Shown: in pieces, positions 1 through 9,464 of the stretch
Layout of the letters: every line of letters begins with the position of its first letter
Numbering within the stretch: the first letter of the stretch is position 1
Source: Bacillota bacterium
Lineage (GTDB): Bacteria > Bacillota > Clostridia > Oscillospirales > Ruminococcaceae
Reading direction: 5' to 3'
NCBI GenBank assembly: GCA_023396225.1
Contig: JAEWWT010000025.1
Span: forward strand, 69,926-133,925
Length of the DNA stretch: 64,000 nt
Program-made: the position numbers and the translations under genes
Notes under the pieces: model-generated
Databases searched by the model: none
Seen by the model: the letters and a program-made list of their open reading frames with translations, nothing else
Told to the model about the DNA's origin: nothing

Positions 1-266
1 GAATCGGTTGTTACTTTAGCAACAGGGGTGATTTTCTTGAACTTCTCCTGTGCTTTCTTGCCCTCTTCTGTGGAAGTATCAAAAGGAACAGGGCCTATGG
101 GCTGCGTTTCTGGTTTTGCTGTTTTAGTAAGAAGTCCGGAAACAATGGAGTTTTTTGCTGCGGTTTGATTAACAATGTCATTTGAGGCAAAAGTGCTTGT
201 ACCTAGACAGCTTGCCGTTATAACAGCTGCAAGTGATAAAGAAACTATTTTTTTTGTTGTCTTCAT
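1..266 (-). CDS. Secreted protein of unknown function, N-terminal part only
   Basis: This reading frame starts at an ATG at 266 on the minus strand and runs off the left edge, so about 88 residues are visible. The first residues (MKTTKKIVSLSLAAVITASC) are a basic n-region and hydrophobic core typical of a signal peptide. They are followed by a polar, Thr/Ala/Pro-rich stretch with no recognisable domain. The CLG after ITAS could suggest a lipobox, but an ordinary cleavage near TFA-S is equally likely. An AGAAAGGA Shine-Dalgarno lies about 12 bases upstream, the form seen throughout the window. The function cannot be inferred because the mature domain lies outside the window. Confidence 0.75.
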   Translation of the reverse strand, partial: MKTTKKIVSLSLAAVITASCLGTSTFASNDIVNQTAAKNSIVSGLLTKTAKPETQPIGPVPFDTSTEEGKKAQEKFKKITPVAKVTTD

Positions 267-498
267 TATAATAAGCATCCTTTCTGCGCTGAACTTTAAA
301 TTAAAGGGCTGAGCGAAAGAAACCTGAAAGACTAAATCCACAGTCTTAATGTAAATTCAGACCTGTTTTATGCTGTATATTTTACCTGATATTTGAAGTA
401 TACTGTATTTGGCGGTGTAAATCAATAGGGTACATTATTTTGTAATTTAATTGTAAATAATTTATTAATATATACATTAAATTGTAACAATAATTAAC

Positions 499-504
499 TA
501 TAAT
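499..504 (+). promoter_or_regulatory. Possible -10 element for the HEAT-like gene
   Basis: A TATAAT hexamer sits 40 bases before the ATG at 544 in a very A/T-rich stretch. The matching -35 (ATTAAA at 17-bp spacing) is poor, so this is a tentative site. The rest of 267-543 is A/T-rich spacer between two divergent genes. Confidence 0.35.
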
Positions 505-543
505 ATACCATAATAAATAAAACACAGAAAGAGGAACATAAAA

Positions 544-990
544 ATGGATGTATTTCTGCTTATCGGCAATTTAAAAGATAAGGACACAAATCTTGGATGT
601 AATGCTATGAATCTCCTACTGCAGGAAAGTGAAAATTCTGCTGATGTATATCAGTTCTTTGATGAACTATACAGCCTCACTAAAGAAAAGAACTCATATA
701 TGCGGACAAGAGGTCTGCTTCTTATATGTGCAAACGCAGGATATGATAACCAGAATAAAATTAATGCTGTTATTGATGACCTGCTTACTCATACGGCTGA
801 CGAAAAGCCAATAACATCAAGGCAGTTTATAGCTGCCTTGCCGAAGCTTGCTGAATATAAGCCCGAACTGAAAGAAAAAATTATAAAAGCACTGGAAAGC
901 TCGAAAACTTTACAGTATCCCGACAGTATGCGACCTCTTGTGGAAAAAGATATTGTAAATGCTGTAAATGCAATAAAAAGTCAGAATTGA
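544..990 (+). CDS. HEAT-repeat-like helical protein, hypothetical
   Basis: This is a 148-residue, all-helical, soluble protein with no signal peptide or membrane segment. Its alternating amphipathic helices resemble HEAT/ARM-type repeats, as in the small clostridial proteins often labelled SufBD-like in annotations. No catalytic motif is visible, so no enzymatic role is proposed. The ATG at 544 is preceded by an AGAAAGAGGAAC Shine-Dalgarno. The gene stands alone and shares a bidirectional terminator with the convergent radical-SAM gene. The HEAT-like description rests on helix pattern and family resemblance only. Confidence 0.7.
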   Translation: MDVFLLIGNLKDKDTNLGCNAMNLLLQESENSADVYQFFDELYSLTKEKNSYMRTRGLLLICANAGYDNQNKINAVIDDLLTHTADEKPITSRQFIAALPKLAEYKPELKEKIIKALESSKTLQYPDSMRPLVEKDIVNAVNAIKSQN

Positions 991-991
991 T

Positions 992-1030
992 AAAAACAAC
1001 TCCGGTACATGATATACCGGAGTTGTTTTT
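992..1030. terminator. Bidirectional intrinsic terminator
   Basis: A perfect 16-bp stem (992-1007 with 1015-1030, core AACTCCGGTA/TACCGGAGTT) has a 7-base loop. It carries an A-run on one side and a T-run on the other, so it can end transcription of the convergent genes on both strands. Confidence 0.9.
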
Positions 1031-1031
1031 A

Positions 1032-1880
1032 TCACGTTATTAGTTTTTCGCGGTCTTTTTTCTCCTGAACAAGCTTTTCGTGGTAAAAATAATTTTTGTA
1101 TTTTATCCCGAACTTGTCACAGTAGCTGTTAATATCATCTGCAAGCTCGGTCCAGTATGTCTTGTTGCCATAAAGGTAAATATCCCTGTAGAGTTTGATT
1201 AAATTGTGGTACTTTGTATCAATATAGCTTAAAATTCTTGGCTTAACTTCACCTCTAAGATTGAGGTTTTCAAACCAGTATTCATCAATAAAATCTTTTG
1301 TATGTTCAATTATTGCCTTAAAATCAGTTATCCCCGGGAATATCGGCGACATGAAAAGAACAGTATAAATTCCGTTTGAATGCATTGCTTTAAGAGCATG
1401 AAGACGCTCTCCTATGCTTGAGGCGCTGTCCATATCACTTCTGAAAACGTCATCAAGTGTGTTTACAGACATAGCAACTTTTAGATTAGGTATTCTGCGA
1501 AGAACATCCAGATCACGGAGGATGAGTGAGGATTTTGTTGAAATTCCGACTTCACAGTCCTCTGCATGAGCAAGCTGTTCAAGAATGGATCTTGTAAGCT
1601 TATACCTTTTTTCAAAAGGATTATAGCAGTCCGTCACAGAAGAAAGAAATACAGTTTTGCCTTTCAGTTTGCTGATTTTCATTGTGCTTCTTGCAAGTTT
1701 AATGTCAATGAATGTACCCCATTCCTCTGAATGTCCGGTAAATCTTTTCATAAAACAGGCATAGCAGTACTTACAGCCATGCGGACAGCCTATATATGGG
1801 TTGATAACGTAGTCGCTTGCGGGCAGGTTGGATTTTGTTAAATAGTCGTTTACTGAAACTTCATTTATGATAAGATCCAT
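1032..1880 (-). CDS. Radical SAM protein, SplB-like (COG1533 type)
   Basis: This 282-residue protein contains CPHGCKYCYA near residue 32, a CxxxCxxC motif that binds the [4Fe-4S] cluster cleaving S-adenosylmethionine. The preceding INPYIGC and the following VTDCYNPFE and GISTKS segments match the SplB/Rv2578c-type family related to spore photoproduct lyase. True SplB is larger and cleaves the thymine dimer of spore DNA. This short form lacks enough recognisable sequence to claim that activity. It lies 40 bases downstream of nadB on the same strand, so the two are probably co-transcribed. Its substrate is unknown. Confidence 0.85.
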   Translation of the reverse strand: MDLIINEVSVNDYLTKSNLPASDYVINPYIGCPHGCKYCYACFMKRFTGHSEEWGTFIDIKLARSTMKISKLKGKTVFLSSVTDCYNPFEKRYKLTRSILEQLAHAEDCEVGISTKSSLILRDLDVLRRIPNLKVAMSVNTLDDVFRSDMDSASSIGERLHALKAMHSNGIYTVLFMSPIFPGITDFKAIIEHTKDFIDEYWFENLNLRGEVKPRILSYIDTKYHNLIKLYRDIYLYGNKTYWTELADDINSYCDKFGIKYKNYFYHEKLVQEKKDREKLIT

Positions 1881-1920
1881 GGTGTCACTCCTTTTAGTGC
1901 TGTCAAATTACTTAATTCGT

Positions 1921-3381
1921 TTAGATTACTTCCTTTAAAATCAGATATGCGACCGTTGCAAGAGATTTTGCTTCGACATAGTTATGGTCACAGATATAAT
2001 TTCCTTCATCAAGCATATGCTTGATTTCAGATATACGTTCAAAGCCTTTAAGAGCTTCTTTCATATCAGGTATAACAAAATATGACTTCTGCATGATGTG
2101 GCGTATTTCGGTTCTAATGCCATGAGGTATAGGTTCACCGTTATCATTGTGTGCAAAATTATAACTTTCAAGCTGGTCAAGGCTTGTTTTGCGTTCCTTT
2201 ATCTTTACAGCAATATCTTCTGCCGCCTGTCTTGAGAATACAAGAGCCTCAAGAAGTGAATTTGATGCAAGACGGTTGTTGCCGTGAACACCTGTATGTG
2301 AACATTCGCCGACAGCATAAAGTCCCTCAATAGAGCTTTCAGAATCAGTGCTGACATTTATTCCGCCCATGAGATAATGCTGGCAAGGATATATAGGTAT
2401 AATATCCTTTGTAAGGTCGTAACCCTTTGTGAGAAGATATTTGTATATCATAGGGAAACGGTTTTTAAGAAATTCAGAATCCTTATGTGTAATATCAAGA
2501 TAGAATTCATCAGAATCAAGCTTTCTGCCTTCGCTTACGATAGCATGGGAAACAACATCTCTCGGTGCAAGCTCAAGGCGTTCGTCATAATCCTGCATAA
2601 AACGTTCTTTTTTGCAGTTGAGAAGGTATGCGCCCTCGCCTCTGACGGCTTCGGAGATAAGGAAACATTCTCTTGTATGCTTATTGTTGAAAGCAGTAGG
2701 GTGGAACTGAACAAGTGAAAGATTTTTTATATTTGCACCAAGTCCGTATGCAAGGGCAATCCCGTCGCCTGTTGCAATTGCAGAGTTGGTTGTATAGTCA
2801 TATACTCTTCCGATACCGCCTGTCGCCATAATCATATAACGGCAATTGCAGGTCTGATGAACTGAATCCACGCTGATATCTGCTGAAAAGCCTATATCAG
2901 TCCTTTTCAGATCACAGAGGAGTGCGTTTTCAAGTATTGTTACGTTCGGCATTGCAAGGACTACATGCTGAAGCTTAGTTGTAATTTCAAACCCAGTTGA
3001 ATCCTTATGATGAAAAATTCTGTGACGGGAATGACCGCCTTCAAGTGTACGATGAAGATTGCCGTTAGCATCCATGTCGAAATCAACGCCAAGGGAGATA
3101 ATCTTTTCAATATCGGCTGCTGCTTCGGTTACGAGAATTTTCAGAGAGTCAGGGTTGTTCTTGAATCCTCCTGCGATAAGGGTATCATTTGTATGGAGCT
3201 GGGTACTGTCATTGACAGGCTTATAAACAGCTGCAACACCGCCCTGAGCAAGAGCTGAGTTGCACAGAATAAGTTCACGTTTTGTAATAAGCAAGATTTT
3301 AAGGTCAGATGGGAGGTTGATAGCGGCATAAAGTCCGCCGACTCCTGTTCCTGCTATTATGACGTCATAGTTATTAGACAT
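1921..3381 (-). CDS. nadB: L-aspartate oxidase
   Basis: This 486-residue flavoprotein oxidises L-aspartate to iminoaspartate, the first step of de novo NAD synthesis; quinolinate synthase NadA then uses the product. The sequence shows the FAD-binding GTGVGGLYAA at the N-terminus, the GGVAAVY segment, HRIFHHKDSTG, the ATGGIGRVYDYTTN segment and the ECSHTGVHGNNRLASNSLLE signature of the NadB/succinate dehydrogenase flavoprotein family. The start is placed at the ATG at 3381, which has an AAAGGAAG site upstream, rather than the alternative at 3405. nadA and nadC do not flank it here, which is unusual for Firmicutes; they must be elsewhere. Confidence 0.93.
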   Translation of the reverse strand: MSNNYDVIIAGTGVGGLYAAINLPSDLKILLITKRELILCNSALAQGGVAAVYKPVNDSTQLHTNDTLIAGGFKNNPDSLKILVTEAAADIEKIISLGVDFDMDANGNLHRTLEGGHSRHRIFHHKDSTGFEITTKLQHVVLAMPNVTILENALLCDLKRTDIGFSADISVDSVHQTCNCRYMIMATGGIGRVYDYTTNSAIATGDGIALAYGLGANIKNLSLVQFHPTAFNNKHTRECFLISEAVRGEGAYLLNCKKERFMQDYDERLELAPRDVVSHAIVSEGRKLDSDEFYLDITHKDSEFLKNRFPMIYKYLLTKGYDLTKDIIPIYPCQHYLMGGINVSTDSESSIEGLYAVGECSHTGVHGNNRLASNSLLEALVFSRQAAEDIAVKIKERKTSLDQLESYNFAHNDNGEPIPHGIRTEIRHIMQKSYFVIPDMKEALKGFERISEIKHMLDEGNYICDHNYVEAKSLATVAYLILKEVI

Positions 3382-3425
3382 AATAAAACTTCCTTTGTAA
3401 ATCATAGAAAAAATAATTATATTTT

Positions 3426-3454
3426 ATTATATCACACAATATTGTAAAAATCAA
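3426..3454 (-). promoter_or_regulatory. Sigma-A promoter for nadB and the radical-SAM gene
   Basis: On the minus strand, TTGATT (3449-3454) is followed after exactly 17 bases by TATAAT (3426-3431), about 45 bases before the nadB start. Confidence 0.7.
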
Positions 3455-3932
3455 ATAATTGTAATGCAAAAATACCTAGATTATGTATGATTTGCATATA
3501 TTTGCTGATTATTTTTTGCTGGGTGAACGTTTATTCAGTAAGAATATAAGAATAACGGCAGAAACTCTTGACATAAATGCATCCGATTTTATTTGAAAGC
3601 CTAACAAAAGGAATAGACAGGACTGCGGCGGTTATATTATACAAGAAGTATAGTAATGCGACGTTTTTTTGTAAACCTAACACTTTATGTCTTGGGAAGC
3701 AGAAAAACAATAGAATAATTACCCAAAGTAAACACTAATGCTACAAACAAATATTATTATAATTCAATTATATAACACATTTTGATTTTTTCAAGGGAAA
3801 GGTGCAGTTATTGATAAAATTATAACATAAATATTTGGAGAGACACAAATAAAATGACTGTGACAGTGAGGGACATCACTAGACATTTTGTCCGTATTAT
3901 TCACGCTTTTTTGTTGCTTTAAGACATGAATT
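3455..3932. other. Intergenic region without a recognised gene
   Basis: About 480 A/T-rich bases separate the divergent nadB and pyruvate:ferredoxin oxidoreductase genes. I see no open frame with coding character, no tRNA and no clear repeat. One TTGACA near 3569 has no -10 partner at proper spacing. Confidence 0.5.
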
Positions 3933-3961
3933 TTGCTGTAAAATGTAGATAATACTATTAT
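3933..3961 (+). promoter_or_regulatory. Sigma-A promoter for the pyruvate:ferredoxin oxidoreductase gene
   Basis: TTGCTG (3933-3938), a 17-base spacer and TATTAT (3956-3961) give a leader of about 130 bases. A small GGGATT/AATCCC hairpin lies within that leader near 4038-4056. Confidence 0.6.
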
Positions 3962-4098
3962 AAACGGAAAATTTATCTGCTTAAGTATTTACATTTTAAT
4001 ATTATTATGATAAAATAATCTTTAGCGTATGTATATGGGATTATTATAAAATCCCTCTTATTTTCAACATACAAATTTTTTTAGGAGGACTGTCCAAT

Positions 4099-7000
4099 AT
4101 GTCAAGAAAAATGTTAACTATGGACGGTAACAACGCTGCGGCTTGGGTGTCCTATCCATTCACCGACGTTGCTGCTATCTACCCTATCACCCCGTCTTCT
4201 GTAATGGCAGAAGTAACAGACCAGTGGTCTGCTAAGGGTCAGAAAAACCTGTTCGGTCAATCTGTAAAGGTTGCAGAAATGCAGTCAGAAGCAGGTGCAG
4301 CAGGTACAGTTCACGGCTCGCTTTCAGCAGGTGCGCTTACAACTACCTATACCGCATCACAGGGTCTTCTCCTTATGATTCCTAATATGTACAAGATTGC
4401 CGGTGAACTTCTCCCTTGCGTAATTCACGTTTCTGCAAGATGCGTTGCTTCACATGCTCTTAATATTTTCGGTGACCATTCAGACGTATATGCTTGCCGT
4501 CAGACAGGCTTTGCAATGATCTGTGCTTCCAACGTTCAGGAAGTTATGGATCTCGGTGCTGTAGCTCATCTTTCAACAATCAAGGGAAGAGTTCCTGTTC
4601 TTCATTTCTTCGATGGTTTCAGAACTTCACACGAACTCCAGAAGATTGAAACATGGGATGCTAAGGATCTTGATGAAATGCTTGATCACGAGGCTGCTGA
4701 TGATTTCAGAAACAGAGCTCTCAATCCTGAACACCCTGTTCTTAAGGGTACTGCTCAGAATGGAGATATCTTCTTCCAGGCAAGAGAAGCTTGTAATAAG
4801 TATTACGATGCTTTCCCAGCTATCGTTGAAGAATATATGGGTAAGGTAAACGCTAAGCTCGGCACAGACTACAAGCCTTTCAACTACTATGGTGCTGCTG
4901 ATGCTACACACATAATCATCGCTATGGGTTCAGTTTGTGATACAATTGAAGAAACAGTTGATTACCTCAATGCACAGGGCAACAAGGTTGGTCTTGTTAA
5001 GGTAAGACTTTACAGACCTTTCGTTGCTTCAAAGCTTCTCGAAGTTATTCCTGATTCTGTTACACAGATTTCTGTTCTCGACAGAACTAAGGAACCAGGT
5101 TCACTCGGCGAACCACTTTACCTCGACGTTATTGCTGCTCTCAAGGACACAAAGTTCAAGGATACTCCTGTTTCAGGCGGCCGTTACGGTCTTGGTTCAA
5201 AGGATACAACTCCTGACCAGATCAAAGCTGTTTACTGGAATGACAAGTACTTTAAGAAGGATTCTTACAAGGCTAAGTTCACAATCGGCATTACAGACGA
5301 CGTAACTTACCTCTCACTTGAATCAGAAGGCAAGCTTGATACAGCTCCTAAGGGCACAACAGCTTGTAAGTTCTGGGGACTTGGTGCTGACGGTACAGTT
5401 GGTGCAAACAAGAACTCAATTAAGATTATCGGTGACCACACAGACATGTACGCTCAGGCATACTTTGCATATGATTCAAAGAAGTCAGGCGGCGTAACTG
5501 TTTCTCACTTAAGATTCGGTAAGACACCAATCAAGTCAACATACCTTGTAAACATGGCTGACTTCGTTGCTTGTCATAACCAGTCTTATATGGACAAGTA
5601 CAACATTGTTCAGGATATTAAGCCAGGCGGAACATTCCTCCTCAACTGCCAGTGGTCTGAAAAGGAACTTGATGACAAGCTTCCTGGACAGGTTAAGAGA
5701 TATATTGCTGAAAACAATATTAAGTTCTACACAATCGACGGTGTTGATATAGCTAGAGAAATCGGTCTTGGAAACAGAACATCAACTGTTCTTCAGTCTG
5801 CATTCTTCAAGCTTGCAAAGATCATTCCTGAAGCTGATGCAATCAAGTATATGAAGGAAAAGGCTCTTTCTTCATTCGGCAAGAAGGGTGACGACGTAGT
5901 TAAGATGAACTATGACGCTATTGATGCCGGCGCAGAAAAGATTCGTGAAATCAAGGTTCCTGATTCTTGGAAGAAGGCAACAGATTCTAAGATGGGTATG
6001 CCTGAAGCAACAGGTTCAAGAAAGGATCTTGTTGATTACGTTAACAATATCCAGATCCCTGTAAATGCTCAGATGGGTGACTCACTTCCAGTTTCAACAT
6101 TCATGGATATGCCTGACGGTGTATTCCCACAGGGATCTGCTGCTTACGAAAAGCGTGGAATCGCTGTAGAAGTTCCTGCATGGAAAAGCGAAAACTGTAT
6201 CCAGTGTAACTTCTGTTCATATGTATGTCCACACGCTGTAATCCGTCCTATCGCTATGTCTGACGCTGAGCTTGCAAATGCTCCTGGAATGACAAAGGAT
6301 CAGGCTCTCAAGATTGCCGGCGTTGATGGTATGAACTTTGTAATGACTGTATCTGCACTTGACTGTACAGGATGCGGCGCTTGCGCAAACGTATGTCCTG
6401 GCAAGAAGGGTGCAAAGGCTCTCACAATGGCTCCTCTCGCAACACAGGTTGCCGCTCAGGAAACATTTAACTATGGCCAGACACTCCCAGAAAAGCCGGA
6501 AATTGCTGCTAAGTTCAAGGAAACAACTGTTAAGGGCTCACAGTTTAAACAGCCTCTCCTCGAATTCTCAGGCGCATGTGCAGGCTGTGGTGAAACACCT
6601 TACGCTAAGCTTGTAACACAGCTCTTTGGCGACAGAATGTATATTGCTAACGCAACAGGATGTTCTTCAATCTGGGGCGGTTCAGCACCTTCAACTCCTT
6701 ATACAGTAAATAAGGAAGGTAAGGGTCCTGCTTGGGCTAACTCACTCTTCGAAGATAACGCTGAATACGGATACGGTATGTTCCTTGCACAGAATACCCT
6801 CCGTCAGAGAGCGACTGCAATGCTCCTCGACATGGAAAAGGATGCCAAGGATGATGTTAAGAAAGCTATCGAAGGATACCTTTCAACAATGGATAATGGC
6901 GCTGAAAATGCTGTTGCTACAAAGACACTTGTTGCTGCTCTTGAAGCTTGCGGATGTGAAAAGGGCAAGGAAGTTCTTAAGCTTAAGGATTACCTCGGCA

Positions 7001-7674
7001 AGAAGTCAATGTGGGTATTCGGCGGCGACGGATGGGCTTATGATATCGGCTTCTCAGGTGTTGACCACGTTATCGCTTCAGGCGAAGACGTAAACATCTT
7101 CGTATTCGATACAGAAGTTTACTCAAATACAGGTGGACAGGCTTCAAAGTCAACTCCAACAGGCGCAATCGCACAGTTTGCTGCTGCTGGTAAGGAAGTA
7201 AAGAAGAAGGATCTTGCAGGTATCGCAATGTCTTATGGTTACGTTTATGTTGCTCATATCGCTATGGGTGCTGACATGAACCAGTGCATTAAGGCAATTA
7301 ATGAAGCTGAAGCTTACCATGGACCATCAATCATCATTGCTTATGCTCCATGTATCAACCATGGTATCAAGGCTGGTATGGCTAAGGCTATAGATGAAGA
7401 GAAGAAGGCTGTTGAGTCAGGTTACTGGCACCTTTTCAGATATGATCCAAGACTTAAGGCTGAGGGCAAGAACCCATTCATGCTCGACAGCAAGGCTCCA
7501 GCAATTGATAAATACAAGGACTTCCTCATGGGCGAAGTTCGTTATAACTCTCTTGCAAGACAGAACCCAGAAAGAGCAGAAAAACTCTTTGATAAGGCTG
7601 TTGAAAATGCTAAGAGCAGATATGATTACCTCACAAGACTTTCTAAGCTTTACGGCGAAGAAGAAGCTAAGTAA
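4099..7674 (+). CDS. nifJ: Pyruvate:ferredoxin (flavodoxin) oxidoreductase
   Basis: This single-chain enzyme of 1191 residues decarboxylates pyruvate to acetyl-CoA and CO2 and reduces ferredoxin, the central step of clostridial fermentation. The length is normal for the homodimeric form. The N-terminal YPITPSSVMAE belongs to the pyrimidine-binding domain. CIQCNFCSYVCPHAVIRP near residue 700 and CTGCGACANVCPG near residue 755 are two ferredoxin-type [4Fe-4S] sites. CAGCGETPYAK near residue 830 begins the C-terminal thiamine diphosphate domain, whose GDGWAYDIG and EVYSNTGGQASKSTP segments bind the cofactor. The start has a strong AGGAGG site. Codon use is strongly biased (CTC, AAG, GGC), as expected for an abundant protein. 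Monocistronic, with its own promoter and terminator. Confidence 0.97.
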   Translation: MSRKMLTMDGNNAAAWVSYPFTDVAAIYPITPSSVMAEVTDQWSAKGQKNLFGQSVKVAEMQSEAGAAGTVHGSLSAGALTTTYTASQGLLLMIPNMYKIAGELLPCVIHVSARCVASHALNIFGDHSDVYACRQTGFAMICASNVQEVMDLGAVAHLSTIKGRVPVLHFFDGFRTSHELQKIETWDAKDLDEMLDHEAADDFRNRALNPEHPVLKGTAQNGDIFFQAREACNKYYDAFPAIVEEYMGKVNAKLGTDYKPFNYYGAADATHIIIAMGSVCDTIEETVDYLNAQGNKVGLVKVRLYRPFVASKLLEVIPDSVTQISVLDRTKEPGSLGEPLYLDVIAALKDTKFKDTPVSGGRYGLGSKDTTPDQIKAVYWNDKYFKKDSYKAKFTIGITDDVTYLSLESEGKLDTAPKGTTACKFWGLGADGTVGANKNSIKIIGDHTDMYAQAYFAYDSKKSGGVTVSHLRFGKTPIKSTYLVNMADFVACHNQSYMDKYNIVQDIKPGGTFLLNCQWSEKELDDKLPGQVKRYIAENNIKFYTIDGVDIAREIGLGNRTSTVLQSAFFKLAKIIPEADAIKYMKEKALSSFGKKGDDVVKMNYDAIDAGAEKIREIKVPDSWKKATDSKMGMPEATGSRKDLVDYVNNIQIPVNAQMGDSLPVSTFMDMPDGVFPQGSAAYEKRGIAVEVPAWKSENCIQCNFCSYVCPHAVIRPIAMSDAELANAPGMTKDQALKIAGVDGMNFVMTVSALDCTGCGACANVCPGKKGAKALTMAPLATQVAAQETFNYGQTLPEKPEIAAKFKETTVKGSQFKQPLLEFSGACAGCGETPYAKLVTQLFGDRMYIANATGCSSIWGGSAPSTPYTVNKEGKGPAWANSLFEDNAEYGYGMFLAQNTLRQRATAMLLDMEKDAKDDVKKAIEGYLSTMDNGAENAVATKTLVAALEACGCEKGKEVLKLKDYLGKKSMWVFGGDGWAYDIGFSGVDHVIASGEDVNIFVFDTEVYSNTGGQASKSTPTGAIAQFAAAGKEVKKKDLAGIAMSYGYVYVAHIAMGADMNQCIKAINEAEAYHGPSIIIAYAPCINHGIKAGMAKAIDEEKKAVESGYWHLFRYDPRLKAEGKNPFMLDSKAPAIDKYKDFLMGEVRYNSLARQNPERAEKLFDKAVENAKSRYDYLTRLSKLYGEEEAK

Positions 7675-7696
7675 TTATAGCAAAAGAAAAAATATT

Positions 7697-7730
7697 AAGG
7701 CACGGGTGCTGCAGCTCCCGTGCCTTTTTT
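7697..7730 (+). terminator. Intrinsic terminator after nifJ
   Basis: A 10-bp perfect G/C-rich stem (AAGGCACGGG with CCCGTGCCTT) and a 10-base loop are followed by a run of T. Confidence 0.93.
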
Positions 7731-7755
7731 GTAATTTTTTGCCGCAGGTTTCTTC

Positions 7756-7784
7756 TTGACGTTTTAATTAAAATGTGGTAACAT
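7756..7784 (+). promoter_or_regulatory. Sigma-A promoter for the LD-carboxypeptidase gene
   Basis: TTGACG (7756-7761), 17 bases, then TAACAT (7779-7784), about 60 bases before the ATG at 7845. Confidence 0.65.
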
Positions 7785-7844
7785 TATGTATTGCTAAGAG
7801 AATAATTGAGGTTCTCCTTTTTAGAAAAGAGGTTGTCTTTATAT

Positions 7845-8885
7845 ATGCTGAATTTACTTAAACCGAACAAGCTCAATCCGGGAGATAAAGTTGCAACGGT
7901 TAGCCTTTCATGGGGCGGAGCCGGCGACGATGCTTTCCTGTGGAGATACAATCAGGGCAAGGAAAGATTGCAGAAACAGTATGGGCTTGAGGTTGTGGAA
8001 ATGCCTAATACCCTTATGGGAAGCGAATTTCTGTATAACCATCCTGAAAAAAGAGCAGAAGATTTTATGCAGGCTTTTTCGGACAAGACAATTAAGGGGA
8101 TTATCAGCTGCATTGGCGGCGAAGAAAGCATAAGAATGCTGCCATACATAGACTATAATATAATAAGAGGAAACCCGAAGGTTTTCACTGGCTATTCCGA
8201 TACGACAGTAGCTCATTTCATGTGCATGAAAGCTGGAATTTCAAGCTTTTACGGCGGTTCGCTCATGAATGATTTTGCTGAAAATGTTGCTGTTCCGGAG
8301 TATACTGACTACTGGATAAGAAAAGTGCTTTTTTCAAATGAAACAATCGGTATCGTTCCATGTTCAAATACATATACCTCGGAATATCTTGAATGGAGCG
8401 AAGAAAACAAGAACAAAGCAAGAAAATTCAGAGGAAATAATGGCGGTTATGAAGTCTTACAGGGTGAGGGTACTGTCAGCGGACGTCTGATCGGTGGCTG
8501 TCTTGAAACTATGGACATGCTCAGGGGAACGCCGTTATTCCCTGATAAGGACAGCTTTGATAATGCTATTCTGTTCCTTGAAACATCTGAAGAGCATCCG
8601 TCTGTTTTTGCTGTTTCAAGCTTTTTCAGAGGACTTGGGGCAATGAGTATTTTAAGACGTATCAAGGGTATTGTTTTTGGAAAGCCTGAGGGCGGCGTGC
8701 TTTATGAAGAGTATAAAACTGCAATAAGGAAAGTCCTTGCTGAGTTTAGACATGACAATCTTCCTGTGATTTACAATGTAAGTATCGGACATAACGAGCC
8801 TAAGTTCATTGTTCCGTTCGGCGCAATGGCAGAGATAAACTGCGATGAGAAGAAGTTTGCAGTTACGGAAGCGGCTGTTAAGTAA
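7845..8885 (+). CDS. Peptidase S66 family protein (LD-carboxypeptidase / MccF-like)
   Basis: This 346-residue cytoplasmic serine peptidase of family S66 either trims L,D-linked residues in murein recycling or, in MccF-type members, cleaves toxic aminoacyl-nucleotides. The nucleophile is the Ser in TGYSDTT. The other triad residues are likely Glu in LFLETSEE and His in SIGHNEPKF, in the usual order. The Asn/Gly-rich middle (KFRGNNGGYEV) and the large SGRLIGGCLETMD loop resemble the MccF branch more than classical LdcA. I chose the ATG at 7845, with AAAGAGG upstream, over the TTG at 7806. The gene is monocistronic. The exact substrate is unresolved. Confidence 0.88.
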   Translation: MLNLLKPNKLNPGDKVATVSLSWGGAGDDAFLWRYNQGKERLQKQYGLEVVEMPNTLMGSEFLYNHPEKRAEDFMQAFSDKTIKGIISCIGGEESIRMLPYIDYNIIRGNPKVFTGYSDTTVAHFMCMKAGISSFYGGSLMNDFAENVAVPEYTDYWIRKVLFSNETIGIVPCSNTYTSEYLEWSEENKNKARKFRGNNGGYEVLQGEGTVSGRLIGGCLETMDMLRGTPLFPDKDSFDNAILFLETSEEHPSVFAVSSFFRGLGAMSILRRIKGIVFGKPEGGVLYEEYKTAIRKVLAEFRHDNLPVIYNVSIGHNEPKFIVPFGAMAEINCDEKKFAVTEAAVK

Positions 8886-8893
8886 AAATAATT

Positions 8894-8920
8894 AAAGACC
8901 TGTCGTATGGCAGGTCTTTT
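8894..8920. terminator. Terminator shared by convergent genes
   Basis: AAAGACCTG pairs with CAGGTCTTT around a short loop, followed by T residues on the plus strand and preceded by A residues. It lies between convergent stop codons. Confidence 0.85.
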
Positions 8921-8921
8921 T

Positions 8922-9464
8922 TTACATTGTGAAATTTTCAGCTGAAATTGTTTCTTCCCATTGTTCTTTAGTGATTGCAAATACCTTAGTAATAGTGTTA
9001 ACAGGGTCATCAAATTCCTCAACAAACTGCATTCCATTCTTCAAAGCTGTTTGTGCAGAGGGTTCATTTGTATATTTCATATACGAATAAACTATTGGAA
9101 AATTCAGCTGTTCAAAAGCATATCTGATACATTCGCAAGCTGCTTCTGAGGCATATCCCTGTCGCTGATATATTTTATTTATATGATAACCTATTTCGGG
9201 AAGCATTTCTCCGTGGATATTCTGCATTGTAATTCCGCAGTCACCGATAAACTGACCGTTTTCCTTCAGTTCAACTGCCCACAGCCCGAAACCATACTTT
9301 GCATATCGGTCGATGTTTCTCTGAATCCATGCTTTTGTTTCTTCTTCACTAAACGGATGAGGGTAATGCTTCATTGTTTCTTTGTCAGAAAGGATTTCAT
9401 GCAGATACTCAAAATCTTCGTGTGTATATTCTCTTATAATAAGTCTGTCAGTATGTAATATCAT
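8922..9464 (-). CDS. GNAT-family N-acetyltransferase (RimJ/RimL type)
   Basis: The protein has 180 residues counted from the ATG at 9464. It begins LHTDRLIIREYTHEDFEYL, the standard N-terminal beta-strand and helix of RimJ/RimL-like acetyltransferases. The acetyl-CoA site is visible in EIGYHINKIYQRQGYASEA, the variant Q-x-x-G-x-G/A motif. The C-terminal MKYTNEPSAQTALKNGMQF matches the N-x-x-S...K-x-G-F/M signature. Its acceptor substrate cannot be told. The longer frame from 9533 is unlikely because its first codons would lie inside a structured leader. The gene carries one of the repeated structured leaders reported in the findings. Confidence 0.85.
   Translation of the reverse strand: MILHTDRLIIREYTHEDFEYLHEILSDKETMKHYPHPFSEEETKAWIQRNIDRYAKYGFGLWAVELKENGQFIGDCGITMQNIHGEMLPEIGYHINKIYQRQGYASEAACECIRYAFEQLNFPIVYSYMKYTNEPSAQTALKNGMQFVEEFDDPVNTITKVFAITKEQWEETISAENFTM

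Noticed and set aside
2377..2718. Plus-strand frame of 113 codons within nadB
   Set aside because: It is opposite to a strongly conserved gene, without its own ribosome-binding site.
3535..3660. Possible promoter or small RNA around TTGACA near 3569
   Set aside because: There is no -10 element at 16-18 bp and no terminator downstream, so nothing beyond a chance hexamer is supported.
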